A stretch of DNA of 64,000 bases from an uncultured Pseudomonadales bacterium (GTDB lineage Bacteria > Pseudomonadota > Gammaproteobacteria > Pseudomonadales > Porticoccaceae). A program made the position numbers and the translations under genes. The notes under the pieces are model-generated. The model did no database searches. It saw nothing but the letters and a program-made list of their open reading frames with translations, and was not told where the DNA came from. The stretch spans positions 1,530,001 through 1,594,000 of the forward strand of contig OX044363.1 of assembly GCA_943846685.1 (NCBI GenBank). The letters are read 5' to 3'. Shown here piece by piece: positions 38,068-46,810 of this stretch (position 1 is its first letter; every line of letters begins with the position of its first letter).

Positions 38068-38247
38068 TTATTCGGCGTCTAGCTCGACAACTTTGCGTCC
38101 ACGGTAAAAACCGTCCGCAGAAACATTGTGACGAAGGTGCTTTTCACCGCTTACTGAATCCACTGAAAGAGTGGGTGCAGTCAACGCATCGTGTGAACGA
38201 CGCATTCCGCGCTTGGATCTTGTCTTGCGACTTTTCTGAACAGCCAT
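38068..38247 (-). CDS. rpmF: 50S ribosomal protein L32
   Basis: This frame encodes 59 residues beginning [20 protein letters not shown], with SGEKHLRH and [11 protein letters not shown] later, an unmistakable L32. It lacks zinc-binding cysteines, as in E. coli. AGGAGTAAT just upstream of the ATG at 38247 is the ribosome binding site. It lies between the YceD gene and plsX, the usual gammaproteobacterial order. Confidence 0.97.
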   Translation of the reverse strand: MAVQKSRKTRSKRGMRRSHDALTAPTLSVDSVSGEKHLRHNVSADGFYRGRKVVELDAE

Positions 38248-38283
38248 AGATTACTCCTGAGCAATAATCTTGTGCAGTCGAAG

Positions 38284-38802
38284 TTATTTCTTCAACTGCT
38301 GTAAAATATTAAAGGGATTGTCAGCGACAATCTCGTCGTCTTTCTCTTTATTACTGCGCCCGTCCTCGGAAAGAAAGGTGTCCCCGGTACACATACCATC
38401 TTCATGGTAGTTCACCAGAGGCAGAGCTAATAAAATCTCATCTTCGAGCAGCTCATTGAGACTGGCCATTTTATCGACCACAATCCAAGGCTCTCGATCA
38501 CTGGGTACATTGACTAGTTGATCTTCGGACCAGATGATCTGTGCAGCAAAATCTGTGCTCAGAGCAACGGTGACCGGATTCAGACAACGCTGGCACTGCG
38601 CCAACACTGAAACACTCAACGTTCCACTTGCAACCTTGGCCCTTGACTCATCGATTCCAAACTTAACCAGAGCCGACAAAGGGGTCTCTATGTCAGTGAC
38701 TGCTGCGGCTAAACGCGGCAAATGCTTAACATGAAATTGACCTTCGAGGACAATTCCCTGGTTCGCAAGCTTACGCGGATCTATTAGAGTTGGCAGTGCC
38801 AT
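38284..38802 (-). CDS. yceD: YceD / DUF177 protein
   Basis: This 172-residue protein of the DUF177 family is normally found before rpmF, as here. It is implicated in 23S rRNA processing or ribosome assembly in plants and bacteria. Possible metal ligands are LAQCQRCLNPV (CxxC near 83-86) and a later Cys in EDGMCTGD. Starting at 38802 gives the usual N-terminus MALPTLIDPRKLA; the longer frame to 38844 is unlikely. Confidence 0.9.
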   Translation of the reverse strand: MALPTLIDPRKLANQGIVLEGQFHVKHLPRLAAAVTDIETPLSALVKFGIDESRAKVASGTLSVSVLAQCQRCLNPVTVALSTDFAAQIIWSEDQLVNVPSDREPWIVVDKMASLNELLEDEILLALPLVNYHEDGMCTGDTFLSEDGRSNKEKDDEIVADNPFNILQQLKK

Positions 38803-38942
38803 AAATACAGGTGGTACCCAGTTAGGCGCGCATGATAGGGTCAAGACGTTGATCTGTCAAAGAAAATTGATCAAAATGCCCGGCTTTTGGGCACTAAATA
38901 CTCCCCACTGCGGGCCTTTAAATACAAACAGACAACTGATCC

Positions 38943-39527
38943 ATGAATAAACTGATTTTAGCCTCCTCATCGGCCTACCGAAAAGCCCTGCTCGAACGCC
39001 TGCAACTGCCCTTTGAATGCTGCTCGCCAGCTATTGACGAAAGCCCTCTTAAAGCAGAGACGGGTCACCAGCAGGCTCAGCGTCTAGCCCTGCAAAAGGC
39101 ACGCGCTGTGGCAGAGAAATACCCCGAGGCGATTATTATTGGCTCCGATCAGGTAGCTGAGTTAAAAGTATCAGATAAACCGTGCGCTATTCTCGGCAAG
39201 CCAGGCAATCATGTTCAGGCGGTAAAACAGCTAGCCGCCCAATCCGGCCAAAGCGTTTCCTTTCATTCGGGATTAGCGGTTATCTATGGCGGTGTAGAGA
39301 AGTCAGTGGTCGACAGCACAGAGGTTGAATTCAGGGAACTGACAGAAGAGCAGATTGAGCATTACCTGAGCATTGAGAAACCCTACGACTGCGCCGGCAG
39401 CTTTAAAGCCGAGTCACTGGGTATCAGCCTGTTTAAAGCGGTAAATAGCAATGACCCCAGCTCATTAATCGGCCTGCCGTTAATTGCTCTCTGTAAGCTA
39501 TTGCGAGAATTTGATATAGAGATATAG
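38943..39527 (+). CDS. Maf-family nucleotide pyrophosphatase (YceF type, 7-methyl-GTP)
   Basis: This 194-residue enzyme has ILASSSAYRKALLERL (5-20), the substrate motif FECCSPAIDE, IIIGSDQVAEL around 64-74 and YDCAGSFKAES. This set, with the S-D-Q motif, fits the YceF subfamily that hydrolyses m7GTP rather than dTTP/UTP. It diverges from yceD-rpmF, the same arrangement as in E. coli. Confidence 0.92.
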   Translation: MNKLILASSSAYRKALLERLQLPFECCSPAIDESPLKAETGHQQAQRLALQKARAVAEKYPEAIIIGSDQVAELKVSDKPCAILGKPGNHVQAVKQLAAQSGQSVSFHSGLAVIYGGVEKSVVDSTEVEFRELTEEQIEHYLSIEKPYDCAGSFKAESLGISLFKAVNSNDPSSLIGLPLIALCKLLREFDIEI

Positions 39528-39537
39528 AAGAGAAGGT

Positions 39538-40182
39538 TTAGAGAGCCGTTTTAATGTCAGCAAAAAGATCCAGACAGGCAAGCGGCTTAAACGCCCGCAA
39601 ACGGTCAATATGATGGGCACCGTAACTCACCGCTATTCTCGGCATAGCCGCATTTTCCGCCATCTGCATATCAAACTCAGTATCACCGACCATAATCGCC
39701 TGCGACGCCGAGACACCAAATTCAGCCATTAACTCTTCAAGCATTAACGGATTAGGTTTCGACAGCGTTTCATCGGCGCAACGTGAACTGTGGAAAAAAC
39801 CCTCCATATCAAGTGCCTTTAGAACCCGGTCGAGACCTGCCCTACTTTTACCTGTAGCCACCGCCATCGGATAACCCTCTGCACGCAACTCCTCAAGGGT
39901 CTGCATAACCCCGGGAAAGAAATCACAGGGCTGATGATCTTCGGCACGGTAATGTTTTGAATAACTGGCCTGCAGCAAACTGGATTCATAATGAGAAGAA
40001 CTGGGAAACAGGCGCATAGTCGCCTCATGCAAACCGAGACCGACAATCTCGGCAACATCTGCATACTCGGGAACCGGCAGAGAATATTCCTGCGCAGCCA
40101 TCTGCATACATTTGGCAATACGCGCTACCGAATCCGACAGCGTGCCATCCCAATCAAAGATTAATAGTTTCCGTTCAGTCAT
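39538..40182 (-). CDS. HAD-superfamily phosphatase (phosphoglycolate phosphatase-like)
   Basis: This 214-residue protein has HAD motif I IFDWDGTLSDS (nucleophile Asp9), motif II VATGKSRAGL, the Lys region SKPNPLMLEEL and motif III MVGDTEFDMQMA. It resembles the HAD-IA phosphatase found next to rluC in pseudomonads. The physiological substrate is unknown. It lies 13 bases downstream of rluC and converges with the maf-like gene. Confidence 0.88.
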   Translation of the reverse strand: MTERKLLIFDWDGTLSDSVARIAKCMQMAAQEYSLPVPEYADVAEIVGLGLHEATMRLFPSSSHYESSLLQASYSKHYRAEDHQPCDFFPGVMQTLEELRAEGYPMAVATGKSRAGLDRVLKALDMEGFFHSSRCADETLSKPNPLMLEELMAEFGVSASQAIMVGDTEFDMQMAENAAMPRIAVSYGAHHIDRLRAFKPLACLDLFADIKTAL

Positions 40183-40195
40183 AGCTTCCGTTTAC

Positions 40196-41173
40196 TCATA
40201 GCTTCTTTAATACCTTACTTAAATCATCCGGCAGCGGCGCTTCCACCTCAACCCAGTCACCAGACAGTGGATGCTTAAAGCGTAGACTCGCCGCGTGTAA
40301 AAACAGTCGCTTTAAACCGGCTTCTTTAAGACTCTCATTAAAATGCTCATCACCATACTTACTATCACCGGCAATCGGCTGACCGGCAAACTGACAGTGC
40401 ACGCGAATCTGATGGGTGCGACCAGTTTCCAATTTGATATCCAGCAGCGTCGCAGCGGCAAATTGCTGCTTGATCTTAAAATGAGTGACAGACGCCTTGC
40501 CCGCCGCATCGACACGCACAACCCGCTCACCCGACTCAACCGTATTTTTAAGCAGCGGTGCATTAATCGTGTTTTTACCTTTTGGCCAGCGGCCTTTGGC
40601 AAGGGCTATATAGCGCTTATCAATGCGGTTGTAACGCAGGGAATTCTGCAGCTCGAGCAATACCGCGCGCTTTTTAGCCAGTATTAGGCAGCCAGAGGTA
40701 TCCCGATCGAGACGATGGACCAATTCAAGGTATCTGTACTGCGGATATTCCGCGCGCAGCGCTTCAATAACCCCAAGAGATAAACCACTGCCACCGTGAA
40801 CCGCTAGCCCGCTAGGCTTATTAAGGATAAACAGCCCCTCATCCTCAAAGAGAATATTGTTGGCTATATAGTGCTTTAACTGCCGCCCAACCACTGCCGG
40901 AGCGCCGCGCTCGGCTACTCGAATCGGCGGTAGACGCACAATATCCCCTTCCTTTAAGCGGCTATCGGCCTTGACGCGGCCTTTATTAACCCGCACCTCA
41001 CCTTTGCGCAACAGTCGGTAAATACGCGACTTGGGAACACCTTTAAGAGTTTTTATCAGGAAATTATCGAGACGCTGGCCAGCCTGCTCGGGGCCAATAT
41101 CGATAAAGGATACTTTACTAAAGCTTGAAAGGGTCTCGGAAGGAGTTTGTGAGGAGTTCTGCGATTCGCTCAA
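40196..41173 (-). CDS. rluC: 23S rRNA pseudouridine(955/2504/2580) synthase RluC
   Basis: This 325-residue enzyme has an N-terminal S4 RNA-binding domain (about 32-90, GQRLDNFLIKTLKGVPKSRI, RKGEVRVNKGR) and a RluA-type catalytic domain with the nucleophilic Asp in HRLDRDTSG (about 154). Divergence from rne across a long spacer is the arrangement of E. coli and Pseudomonas, supporting RluC over RluD. Confidence 0.94.
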   Translation of the reverse strand: MSESQNSSQTPSETLSSFSKVSFIDIGPEQAGQRLDNFLIKTLKGVPKSRIYRLLRKGEVRVNKGRVKADSRLKEGDIVRLPPIRVAERGAPAVVGRQLKHYIANNILFEDEGLFILNKPSGLAVHGGSGLSLGVIEALRAEYPQYRYLELVHRLDRDTSGCLILAKKRAVLLELQNSLRYNRIDKRYIALAKGRWPKGKNTINAPLLKNTVESGERVVRVDAAGKASVTHFKIKQQFAAATLLDIKLETGRTHQIRVHCQFAGQPIAGDSKYGDEHFNESLKEAGLKRLFLHAASLRFKHPLSGDWVEVEAPLPDDLSKVLKKL

Positions 41174-41792
41174 AATAGTCGGCTACTTGTGATGATTTCG
41201 GCGGGCATTGTACCTACCGAGAAACAATCTTCCCAACTAATATTCACTCTATACATTGTAGGCCATAGCAATTGTTGTTATATTGCGCGCCAAGTTCCCT
41301 ACTGCCCAGCCAAAATTGAAGCTGCCCAGAGGTTGAACTGACCGCTAAAAAGGCAATTGCCGAGCGGGTAAAGAATATAGGAGAGTCAGGCCAATAAGGG
41401 CCGACCCTCAAAGACAGCTGAGCGAGCTGCATAGAAAAGACAAGTTAAAACAGGTTTCAAAAGTTAATCGCAACAGAGAAAGACGTACCCATAGAGGCCT
41501 ATCTCTCTCTTAGCAAAAACGCTTTTTACAGACGAATAAGCCTTTATATACAGGCTGTATCCAGATAAAAAGTACGTTCGATTAACCGAATACAAGACAC
41601 GATCAAAGGATAGCAATCCCGCACCAACTGCGCTGTAAGCCAGTCACTGTCGGGCAAAGGAGTAACTGGCACGCCGCAATTACGCGCTGTGTCGCTTTTT
41701 ACACTTTATCTATACCTAGTTGCTTGGTTCACCCCACCTCTCTTTCCTTCTCTTCACTACTGCTCCCTCTCCACAATGAGTAAAGGTGAAAT
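41174..41792 (+). promoter_or_regulatory. Long intergenic leader region of rne (rluC-rne divergent control region)
   Basis: This 619-base gap contains no supported gene. In E. coli the corresponding rne 5'-UTR is about 360 bases and lets RNase E autoregulate its own mRNA. The same arrangement (rluC divergent, long AT-containing leader, ATG at 41793 preceded by AAAGGTGAA) suggests the same control here. TATATT at about 41280 with an upstream TTGTTG-like element is a weak promoter candidate. Confidence 0.6.
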
Positions 41793-44630
41793 ATGAAACG
41801 TATGTTAATAAATGCATCGCACACTGAAGAAGTGCGCGTCGCTATGGTTGATGGTCAAAAACTCTATGACCTGGATATTGAAAACCGCACAAGAGAACAA
41901 AAGAAAGCCAATATTTACAAAGGCAAAATCACAAGAGTAGAGCCCAGTTTAGAAGCGGCATTTGTCGATTACGGCGCAGACCGCCACGGCTTCCTCCCCC
42001 TTAAAGAAATTTCCCGCGAGTACTTCAAGAAAAAATCCTCCGATGGCGGCCGAGCCAAAATTCAGGATGCGATTAAAGAAGGTCAGGAAGTACTGGTTCA
42101 GGTAGAGAAAGAAGAGCGCGGCTCTAAAGGCGCTGCCCTGACAACCTTTATCAGCCTCGCTGGACGCTACCTAGTATTAATGCCTAACAACCCAAGAGCC
42201 GGCGGTATCTCCCGTCGTATCGAAGGTGATGAGCGTGCAGAGCTACGTGAAGCAATGCGCGGTCTGAATATTCCCGAAGGTATGGGCGCGATTGTTCGCA
42301 CCGCCGGCATTGGCCGCGCGACCGAAGAGCTGCAGTGGGATCTCGACTACCTATTACAGCTTTGGAACACCATCAACGACGAAGCTGCTGATGCCAAAGC
42401 CCCGCACTTCCTGTTCCAGGAAAGCAACGTTATTGTTCGAGCGATTCGCGACTACCTGCGTCAGGATGTTGGCGAAGTTATCGTCGACAGCGAAGAAGCC
42501 TTTAATCTGGCCGCAGCCTTTATTGGCACGGTAATGCCCGACTTCAGCAACAAGGTAAAGCTCTATAAAGACCAAATTCCGCTGTTCAATCGCTACCAGA
42601 TTGAAAACCAGATCGAGACCGCATTCTGTCGTGAAGTCAGCCTGCCCTCAGGCGGCTCAATCGTTATTGATATCACTGAAGCAATGGTCTCTGTAGATAT
42701 CAACTCAGCCCGCGCAACCAAGGGTGGCGATATTGAAGAGACAGCGTTTAACACTAACAAAGAAGCTGCAGAAGAAATTGCCCGCCAATTGCGTCTGCGC
42801 GATGTTGGCGGACTGATCGTTATCGACTTTATCGATATGCTCAACAGCCGACACCAGAAAGAAGTTGAAAACAAAATCCGCGATGCACTAAAGATTGACC
42901 GCGCACGGGTTCAGGTAGGACGTATCTCAAGATTTGGTCTGTTGGAAATGTCACGACAGCGCCTGCGCCCATCACTCGAAGAAACCATGTCTAAAGTCTG
43001 CCCACGCTGTAAGGGTCAGGGCACTATTCGTGGCACTCGCTCACTGGCACTGTCAATTCTGCGCCTGATTGAAGAAGAGGCTCAAAAAGAATTCAGCAAA
43101 GAGATTCGCGCTATAGTGCCAGTCTCTGTGGCAACCTTCCTGCTCAATGAAAAGCGTTCTGAGATCTCTGATATTGAAGTGCGCAACAAGATCAATGTTC
43201 TAATACTGCCAAACACGCAGATGGAAACACCGCACTTCGAAGTGGTAAGAATTCGTACCCAGGACGAAGATAGCGAAACAGACTTTAGCTACAAACTGGC
43301 TCACGAACTGAGCAACAGCGAGCAACCAGAACATGAACTGGAGAGCAGCAGCGCACCATTGCCAATCTCTCAGCCCGCAGTAAAGACGCTGGTACCCAAC
43401 ACCCCTGCCCCGAAAATGCCGCCTAAAGAAGCACCTGTGGCTAAAGCAACCACGGCACCGAAAAAGCCCGGCCTGCTGAAAAGACTTATCAGCAGCCTGT
43501 TTGGTGGTGACAAAACTGAAGCTAAAACTGACAGTAAAGATCAGAAGAAAACCGGCTCAGGAAATGCCAACCGCCGTCGCGGTGGTCAGGATAGCCGCAA
43601 TCGTCAAGGCAACCGCCGACCAAACAATCGCAACCGCAATGAAAATCAGCGCGACGGCGAACGCACCAATAACCGTCAGAAGAATAACAAGCCCTCTGAC
43701 AACCGTTCCAATAAAGGTCGCAACGAACAGCCGCAAAAAACCGCCGCTGTCGAAAGCACCACTCAAGCTAAAGAAACCACCCAGGCGCCAACTCAGCGCC
43801 CGGATGCAGATGGTAATCAGCTAAAGAAACGCCCTAGTGACAAGCGTCGCGGCCCCCGCCGTCGTCGTCAGAGACAGGATGTTCCCGGTGAAGTATTAGA
43901 TAAAACTGCACTGACCACAGAAGCGGCTATTGAAGGTTCTACAGAGACTAAAGTTGAAAGTAAAACTACGCCTGTCGAAAGCACTGCTAAAGAAAGCACT
44001 ACTACAGATAATACAGCCGCAGAAAAGCCCAAGCGCAAGCGTGCACCACGCAAGCCAAGAGCTAAAAAAGAAACCACTGAAGCGACCACTGATTCAGCCG
44101 CTACAGAGACAACCGCAGCCACCAGTGGCGAATCAAGCGAAGCAGCGCCGAGCACAGATAAGCCTGCCCGCAAGTCTCGTCCACGCAGAAAACCCGCTGC
44201 CAAGGTATCGGAAGAGTCGGCTGCTGAAAGCACTGGCACTGAAGCACCAAAGCCAGCGGCAAAAGCAAAAAACGAAACCAAGCCTCAGGAAACTGTTGAA
44301 GCGGCTAGTCAAGAGTCAAAGCCTGCAAAGAAGAAAGCAGCACCAAAAGCGAAACCTGCAGCAATTGTTAAAGACGCTGCACCCGCTGATGGAACTGCCC
44401 CCAGAGCAAGCAATGACCCACGTAAAAAGCCCAAGCCAGTCAGCGATGTAGTAGTTAGCACCGAGCGTCGTAAAACTGAACAGCCAAAGCCTCAGGACAC
44501 TCCTGCGCCAGCAGCTGCACCAGCACCAGTTGCCGCAGAAAAACCCAAGGTTGCACGAGCTTCAAATGACCCAAGAAAGAAGCGCAAAGCAGAAAATTCT
44601 GAACCTAACCCATCGGCTGATGGTAGTTAA
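41793..44630 (+). CDS. rne: Ribonuclease E
   Basis: This 945-residue endoribonuclease is the core of the RNA degradosome and matures rRNA and tRNA. The catalytic half has an S1 domain (about 35-120), 5'-sensor and DNase I-like regions ([21 protein letters not shown]) and the Zn-link CPRCKGQG (Cys403, Cys406, nearly the E. coli positions). After residue 515 it becomes disordered, rich in Lys, Ala, Thr, Glu and Arg-Asn ([20 protein letters not shown]), as expected for the scaffold half. A hydrophobic segment near 555 ([12 protein letters not shown]) matches the membrane-targeting amphipathic helix. Two ASNDPRKK motifs lie near the C-terminus. Confidence 0.96.
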   Translation: MKRMLINASHTEEVRVAMVDGQKLYDLDIENRTREQKKANIYKGKITRVEPSLEAAFVDYGADRHGFLPLKEISREYFKKKSSDGGRAKIQDAIKEGQEVLVQVEKEERGSKGAALTTFISLAGRYLVLMPNNPRAGGISRRIEGDERAELREAMRGLNIPEGMGAIVRTAGIGRATEELQWDLDYLLQLWNTINDEAADAKAPHFLFQESNVIVRAIRDYLRQDVGEVIVDSEEAFNLAAAFIGTVMPDFSNKVKLYKDQIPLFNRYQIENQIETAFCREVSLPSGGSIVIDITEAMVSVDINSARATKGGDIEETAFNTNKEAAEEIARQLRLRDVGGLIVIDFIDMLNSRHQKEVENKIRDALKIDRARVQVGRISRFGLLEMSRQRLRPSLEETMSKVCPRCKGQGTIRGTRSLALSILRLIEEEAQKEFSKEIRAIVPVSVATFLLNEKRSEISDIEVRNKINVLILPNTQMETPHFEVVRIRTQDEDSETDFSYKLAHELSNSEQPEHELESSSAPLPISQPAVKTLVPNTPAPKMPPKEAPVAKATTAPKKPGLLKRLISSLFGGDKTEAKTDSKDQKKTGSGNANRRRGGQDSRNRQGNRRPNNRNRNENQRDGERTNNRQKNNKPSDNRSNKGRNEQPQKTAAVESTTQAKETTQAPTQRPDADGNQLKKRPSDKRRGPRRRRQRQDVPGEVLDKTALTTEAAIEGSTETKVESKTTPVESTAKESTTTDNTAAEKPKRKRAPRKPRAKKETTEATTDSAATETTAATSGESSEAAPSTDKPARKSRPRRKPAAKVSEESAAESTGTEAPKPAAKAKNETKPQETVEAASQESKPAKKKAAPKAKPAAIVKDAAPADGTAPRASNDPRKKPKPVSDVVVSTERRKTEQPKPQDTPAPAAAPAPVAAEKPKVARASNDPRKKRKAENSEPNPSADGS

Positions 44631-44663
44631 GCGAAAGAAATTAGCCCAAACAGTAATTGGGGC

Positions 44664-44691
44664 TTGTTCTAGTTAAAAGGCGCTGTATAAT
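44664..44691 (+). promoter_or_regulatory. Promoter of tRNA-Ser(UGA)
   Basis: TTGTTC (44664-44669), a 16-base spacer and TATAAT (44686-44691) stand just upstream of the tRNA. A GC-rich discriminator (CGCGCCC) follows, as in stable RNA promoters under stringent control. Confidence 0.8.
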
Positions 44692-44704
44692 CGCGCCCTT
44701 AATT

Positions 44705-44795
44705 GGTGGGATGGCAGAGCGGTTGAATGCACCAGTCTTGAAAACTGGCATACGTTAATAGCGTATCTAGGGTTCGAATCCCTATCCCACCGCCA
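44705..44795 (+). tRNA. tRNA-Ser (anticodon UGA)
   Basis: The acceptor stem GGTGGGA pairs with TCCCACC and CCA is encoded (44793-44795). The anticodon stem CCAGT/ACTGG closes the loop CTTGAAA with anticodon TGA (44739-44741). The long variable arm (CATACGTTAATAGCGTATC) is typical of tRNA-Ser, and the T-arm has GGTTCGAATCC. Total length is 91 nt. Confidence 0.97.
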
Positions 44796-44801
44796 CACAA
44801 T

Positions 44802-44830
44802 AAAAGGCCCCTTTTTAAGGGGCCTTTTTT
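44802..44830 (+). terminator. Intrinsic terminator after tRNA-Ser
   Basis: AAAAGGCCCCTT-TTT-AAGGGGCCTTTT forms a 12-bp stem followed by Ts, 7 bases after the CCA end of the tRNA. Confidence 0.93.
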
Positions 44831-44834
44831 GTGT

Positions 44835-44967
44835 CCGGTGGGATAGGGTGAGAACCCTAGCGGGTTCGACAAAACACATCGTGTTTTGGACGCCGAAGGC
44901 GGTCCGCAGGACTGTTTATTAGCCTTCAGGCTAATAAACATCAATCCCTTCTACACGATCCCACCGG
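44835..44967. repeat. Nested hairpin element downstream of tRNA-Ser
   Basis: Outer 10-bp arms CCGGTGGGAT (44835-44844) and ATCCCACCGG (44958-44967) enclose three hairpins: CAAAACAC/GTGTTTTG (44870-44888), a GGACGCC/GGCGGTCC hairpin with a bulge (44888-44905), and the 12-bp TGTTTATTAGCC/GGCTAATAAACA (44913-44940). The left arm and following bases resemble the complement of the tRNA-Ser 3' end (GGTGGGATAGGG...GAACCCT), suggesting an origin by inverted duplication of the tRNA tail. Confidence 0.75.
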
Positions 44968-45011
44968 CAATCATTAAAAGCACCAATAAAAGACCCGGCA
45001 GACGGACGAAG

Positions 45012-45040
45012 TTAGAGATCCTTCGACTTCACTCAGGATG
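45012..45040 (-). repeat. Dispersed 'TGTCATCCTGA...GGATCT' repeat, third copy
   Basis: On the minus strand this reads TGTCATCCTGAGTGAAGTCG then AAGGATCT, a variant of the tandem pair at 1849-1914. It lies between tRNA-Ser and the end of the CotH-domain gene. Confidence 0.65.
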
Positions 45041-45110
45041 ACAGCTTTTATTTATTCGAGAGAGCATTAACAAACCTGATTGGGCTACAGCTTGCTAAAG
45101 TTACCCAGCA

Positions 45111-46205
45111 CTAAAGATCACCCAGAGCCTCATTCAACCAATTCATACGCTGAACATACCAATCCTTCATATGATCAACCTCTTCCTGATAGGTGTCGTA
45201 AACAACCGGATTAGGCCACACATAGCTACCAATGGTCTGCCACTTATCATTGTTCTCCTGCTGCGCCCATTTTAATTGAGTCGCATAGGTATCAATTTTT
45301 TCCAGCATTGTGGCCTGGTTATCTCTAAAGTACGCAAAGCGATCCTGCACCAACGCAACAAAAGCCGGATCCTGAAATAACCTGCTATACCAGGGGTTAT
45401 TCTTAATCCAAAAACCCTCTGCATAACGACTATCGGCATAGTCAACATTGCCGAAAGACAGATCGAAATCCCACAGCGGCCCCATCTTAATCTTTTCATT
45501 GGGCATGACATTTAGATAGATACTGGAGAACGAAACGGAATCGACATTCTTGGTGATTTCACTGATCAGGTACCAATCAATAAAACTCGGCAAATCAATA
45601 AACGAGGCATAACCTATGGTTGGATCCATAAAGTTACTGCCGAACAAAGCTGTTTCAAAGTTGTTGATAAGGTCGCGGATATAAACGAATTGGGCATCAT
45701 TAGCGACCAGACTGGGCTCTTTGATATTGAGTAAGAAAGTCCCGGTTTCAAAATAGACATCATCCGGGTCGAGTCTAAATATCTGGTCAATTTCCAATAG
45801 ATAGCCTGTATCCCCAAGGGCTACACGCCTATTGGTCTCTTCAACCTTTTGAACAATATTATAGGTGCCATTATATTGGTTATTGATAAACACTTCGGCA
45901 AAAGTGCTCTCAGGTGTCCAGTCGAGATCGCTGATATAGCCCATCTCAAACGCAATACGATTTCTCAATAAGGTTTTATCAGAGTACTCAGCAAGAAAAA
46001 TCCATTTCTTATCTTTGGGCATATCAAGGAATTCTTCCTTGCCTTCAAACTTCATCTGGTAGGGTTTTTTCGGGTGCTCCCCAAGTTGAATTACCCCTGC
46101 CCCTGATTTCAATAGCCAGTTCAGGAAAATCAGTGAAACCACGACCACCATCGACAGAAACTGTGCCCAGTACATAGTCATCTTTGGAATCAATGCCAAC
46201 ACCAC
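45111..46205 (-). pseudogene. CotH kinase domain, 3' part of the frameshifted RCC1/GH16/CotH gene
   Basis: From about 46080 leftward this frame encodes the body of a CotH-type secreted kinase domain: HPKKPYQMKFEGK, KDKKWIFLAEYSDKTLLRNRIAFEMG, SIYLNVMPNEKIKMGPLWDFDLSFG (a DxD metal motif equivalent to DFG) and a long C-terminal helical tail ending LNEALGDL. Its N-terminal strand (AIEIRGRGNSTW) lies in the neighbouring frame of fragment 46045-46539. One extra G in TGGGGAG near 46080 accounts for the break. CotH proteins phosphorylate Ser in partner proteins. The amino acids encoded before 46085 in this frame are spurious. Confidence 0.8.
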
Positions 46206-46539
46206 CCAGAGTATTAATATTTACAATCGGCAAGCCGGTAAATTCAGCCAGATCCACTGCAATAGTAGCCTCAAGACCGTCATTACCTACAATCGTATAA
46301 TTGAGAGGATTGCTAAAATCGTTGCTTGTAACACCATCAGACTGATCTATACCATCGACAGAGATAGATTCACCAGCTTGCTGAAAACTGGCAACCAGAT
46401 TGTCGACGCTATCGCCAATCGCTGCCCTTCCCGATAAGACCCCATTCTCCAAACTGAGATTAATATCAGAACTTAGACCGGGATTATCAGACTGCAGGAA
46501 CGAGAATTGAGCTAAGCGTTGGCTGGTAGACACGCACAT
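46045..46539 (-). pseudogene. DUF5018-like linker domain and start of CotH, middle part of the frameshifted gene
   Basis: This frame, meaningful from about 46515 to 46085, encodes QFSFLQSDNPGLSSDINLSL, then DGVTSNDFSNPLNYTIVGNDGLEATIAVDL, the cadherin-like DUF5018-type domain that often precedes CotH. PIVNINTLGGVGIDSKDDYVLG and the CotH opening motif IEIRGRGNSTW follow. It joins the GH16 end in fragment 46487-46810 by one extra base near 46505-46520. It leaves the frame just after the Trp. Confidence 0.75.
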
Positions 46540-46810
46540 AGTCCACCTGCATCTGCTGAGGGAAGCTGGTGCTGTTATCGGGATAACCGGGCCACTGACC
46601 TCCGACGGCTACATTCATTATAAAAAAGAACTCTTCGTGGAACTCTGTCCTATCTGACGAGGTTATCTGCTGGGACGCAAACTCAACGCCATCCACCAGC
46701 CACTTAATAGACTGGCTATCCCACTCAATACTAAAGGTATGGAAAGCATCGGCAAAAGTGTTGGCACAACCAATTGCCTGACAGGAAACAAGGCCAACTG
46801 AATCACCCAC
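46487..46810 (-). pseudogene. C-terminal half of the GH16 glucanase domain, part of the frameshifted gene
   Basis: This frame continues GH16: GDSVGLVSCQAIG, FADAFHTFSIEWDSQSIKWL, VDGVEFASQQI, FFFIMNVAVGGQWPGYPDN and the closing strand MQVDYVRVYQ, all typical of bacterial GH16 laminarinases. It is separated from the first half by one missing C in a run near 46819-46821. Restoring it gives AEITAPHQYVGDSVG. Confidence 0.85.

Noticed and set aside
43868-44281. Open frame antisense to the RNase E tail
   Set aside because: The composition mirrors the Ala/Thr/Lys-rich sense strand; no ribosome binding site or family similarity.
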